A model generated the notes under the pieces. The model was not told the DNA's origin. It worked only from the letters and a program-made list of their open reading frames with translations, and ran no database searches. This document shows, in pieces, positions 62,846 through 64,000 of a DNA stretch of 64,000 bases (positions are counted from its first letter, which is position 1; the number at the start of each line of letters is the position of its first letter). Both the position numbers and the translations under genes were made by a program. The DNA is from Cytophagales bacterium. GTDB lineage: Bacteria > Bacteroidota > Bacteroidia > Cytophagales > Spirosomataceae. The DNA lies in the NCBI GenBank assembly GCA_004292855.1, contig RDXN01000056.1:1-64000 (forward strand), written 5' to 3'.

Positions 62846-63023
62846 AACCCCACCCCCGGCCCCTACCCCTGAACTCAGGGGAGGGGAGACTTACCAGATA
62901 AACTTCTCTATGTTTAGGCTACTCATATCTCAGAAATAACGCGTTGCCTGAACAGTCAAAAGTTAGACGTTTTCGTCTCCCCTCCCCTGAGTTCAGGGGC
63001 AGGGGCTGGGGGTGGGGTGTTAT
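62846..63023. repeat. Dispersed paired-arm repeat, C-rich/G-rich (copy 2)
   Basis: The left arm (62846-62897) starts ACCCCACCCCCGGCCCCTAC and contains an inner palindrome (CCCCTGAACTCAGGGG); the right arm (62973-63023) is its approximate complement and ends GGGGGTGGGGT. The centre shares CTGAACA and GACGTT with copy 1 at 25681-25814. Its right end contains the stop codon of the partial gene. Confidence 0.8.
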
Positions 63024-64000
63024 TGTTGAATATGCTTCGACAACTCGTACAAGGCATGTTTGAGCGGCAGGAAAAAGAACGTTTCGGACAGGCGGGCGTC
63101 GGGATCGCGTTCGATGGCCAACCGACCCAACAGGTAGCTGTCCCACAGCACATTGTGGCGCGATGCGGGGTCGTTCCCCACCAGAAAATCGTAATACTGC
63201 TCGGGCCGCTGAATGTCGAAATCGGCCAGGAAAGCCGCGATAGTGCGATTTTTAAGCGTTTTCTCCAGAAACAACCGGACGTTCTCGATCACCGACTCGT
63301 GGAAGTCAGGCTTCAAGCGGGCTTCTTCGGCACTCGTGATGTTGTAGATGAAATCCGATTGCGGTCCACCATCGGTCCGGCGCACGTCGCCCCAGTAGGT
63401 GACGGGTTCGGGGCGCACGGTTTGGGCGGGGTTGACGTCCTGTTGCTGTTGGTACAAAACAGCCCCGTTGGCGGTGGTCTCCTTTGGTTTGTCGGTAAAC
63501 ACAATGCGGAAGCCGCCCGGTGCTGTTTGGTTCGAGTACGCCTGGAACAAGAGTTGGGTCAACTCGGTAATGTCGGCCACCGACCCCAGCAGGTTCAGGT
63601 ACTGCGACCCCCGGCCCGTGAACGTCAGGAAGCGCGGCAGTTGCAGCCCGTTGGCTTCCACCAGTTGCGTGAGGTGGTAGATAATCGAGGCATAGTGCAG
63701 GTACAGCACCATCCGCAGGGCAGGCCGGAAATCCTTCATCGACTGTGTGAACCGGAAGTGCGCGTCCTGCTTAAACAACAGGCTTACCACGTCCTCAGCG
63801 GTCATTTCGTCTTTTTGCAGGAACGACTCCAACGTCCCATCCTCCGACCGATACGGTACCGGGTTACGTTGTTTATACAGTAAGTAGTTCTGAATGAAGC
63901 CGTTGTCTTTCCGGTACGACGGGTAGCCCTGTTCGTTCAGGCCACCGCCCCAGATGTCGTTGGCCGCGAACCGGAACGAGGTGTTCAGATACCGCCGTTC
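63020..64000 (-). CDS. Partial gene: C-terminal part of a possible Hsp70/actin-like ATPase
   Basis: The leftward frame is open from the window edge at 64000 to the TAA at 63020-63022, so 326 residues of the C-terminus are visible and the N-terminus is missing. I do not recognise a named family. RFAANDIWGGGLNE, LHYASIIYHLTQLV, FLTFTGRGSQYLNLLG and KPKETTANGAVLYQ, in that order, resemble the phosphate-2, helix and adenosine motifs of ASKHA ATPases (Hsp70/actin type). The C-terminal 100 residues (VIENVRLFLEKTLKNRTIAAF) are helical. The next gene downstream is the membrane coiled-coil protein. Whether it is an active ATPase cannot be judged without its N-terminus. Confidence 0.5.
   Translation of the reverse strand, partial: ERRYLNTSFRFAANDIWGGGLNEQGYPSYRKDNGFIQNYLLYKQRNPVPYRSEDGTLESFLQKDEMTAEDVVSLLFKQDAHFRFTQSMKDFRPALRMVLYLHYASIIYHLTQLVEANGLQLPRFLTFTGRGSQYLNLLGSVADITELTQLLFQAYSNQTAPGGFRIVFTDKPKETTANGAVLYQQQQDVNPAQTVRPEPVTYWGDVRRTDGGPQSDFIYNITSAEEARLKPDFHESVIENVRLFLEKTLKNRTIAAFLADFDIQRPEQYYDFLVGNDPASRHNVLWDSYLLGRLAIERDPDARLSETFFFLPLKHALYELSKHIQQ

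Noticed and set aside
1-64000. tRNA, rRNA and CRISPR arrays
   Set aside because: Gaps between genes were read for cloverleaf TTCGAATCC-type segments and spaced direct repeats; none was found.

Overview
The window looks like a chromosomal segment from a Bacteroidota bacterium, most likely order Cytophagales and close to Spirosoma or its relatives. The evidence is a full-length sprA (2526 residues, the type IX secretion / gliding translocon), ruvA directly upstream of sprA, several TAnnTTTG minus-7 promoter elements of the Bacteroidota primary sigma factor, and families typical of the phylum: CBM9-like/DUF5916 protein, multi-SLBB polysaccharide exporter, a membrane sensor kinase with a periplasmic beta-sandwich, and DUF922. 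No tRNA, rRNA or CRISPR array was found.

Region 1 (1-17.9 kb) is a surface/exopolysaccharide locus. From the right it runs leftwards as an operon-like set: an SLBB exporter (Wza-like), a Wzz-type chain-length protein, a Wzx flippase, a methyltransferase and an unrecognised protein. After one inverted GT2 gene come two further GT2 genes, a Wzy-like polymerase and two more GT2 genes. At the left end, rightward genes encode a GH99-like secreted protein, a kelch propeller protein and a pectate-lyase-like beta-helix. A leftward gene cut by the window edge encodes a 17-residue tandem-repeat surface protein. Everything left of about 15.4 kb is visibly richer in A+T than the exporter gene and the housekeeping genes beyond it.

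Region 2 (18-32.3 kb) is mainly housekeeping: secA, a DUF922 putative metalloprotease, a GT4 glycosyltransferase, a FabH-like ketoacyl synthase, DUF1232, tatA, gatA, an MltD-like transglycosylase with two LysM domains, a stand-alone molybdopterin oxidoreductase, a small Cys-rich protein and ruvA.

Region 3 (32.4-45.6 kb) holds sprA, an A+T-rich PP2C-like phosphatase gene lying between sprA and a short degenerate second copy of the sprA 3' end, then hisS, an OmpA-family protein, an NmrA-like protein and an SDR.

Region 4 (45.7-64 kb) holds a CBM9/DUF5916 protein, an esterase, DUF1330, an AraC regulator, and an AAA ATPase overlapping a PIN-like nuclease gene (candidate defence module). These are followed by glyS, a 390-bp nested palindromic element, an SRPBCC protein, a GH2-type hydrolase convergent with a cellulose-synthase-like GT2 fused to a GH26-like domain, a YVTN propeller lipoprotein, an orphan sensor histidine kinase, a membrane-anchored coiled-coil protein and the C-terminal part of a possible Hsp70/actin-like ATPase cut by the window edge.

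Several dispersed inverted-repeat families occupy the spaces between genes. The strongest candidates for something new are the ATPase-PIN pair, the phosphatase insertion behind sprA, the nested palindrome behind glyS, the GT2/GH26-like fusion, and the hairpin family that carries stop codons.
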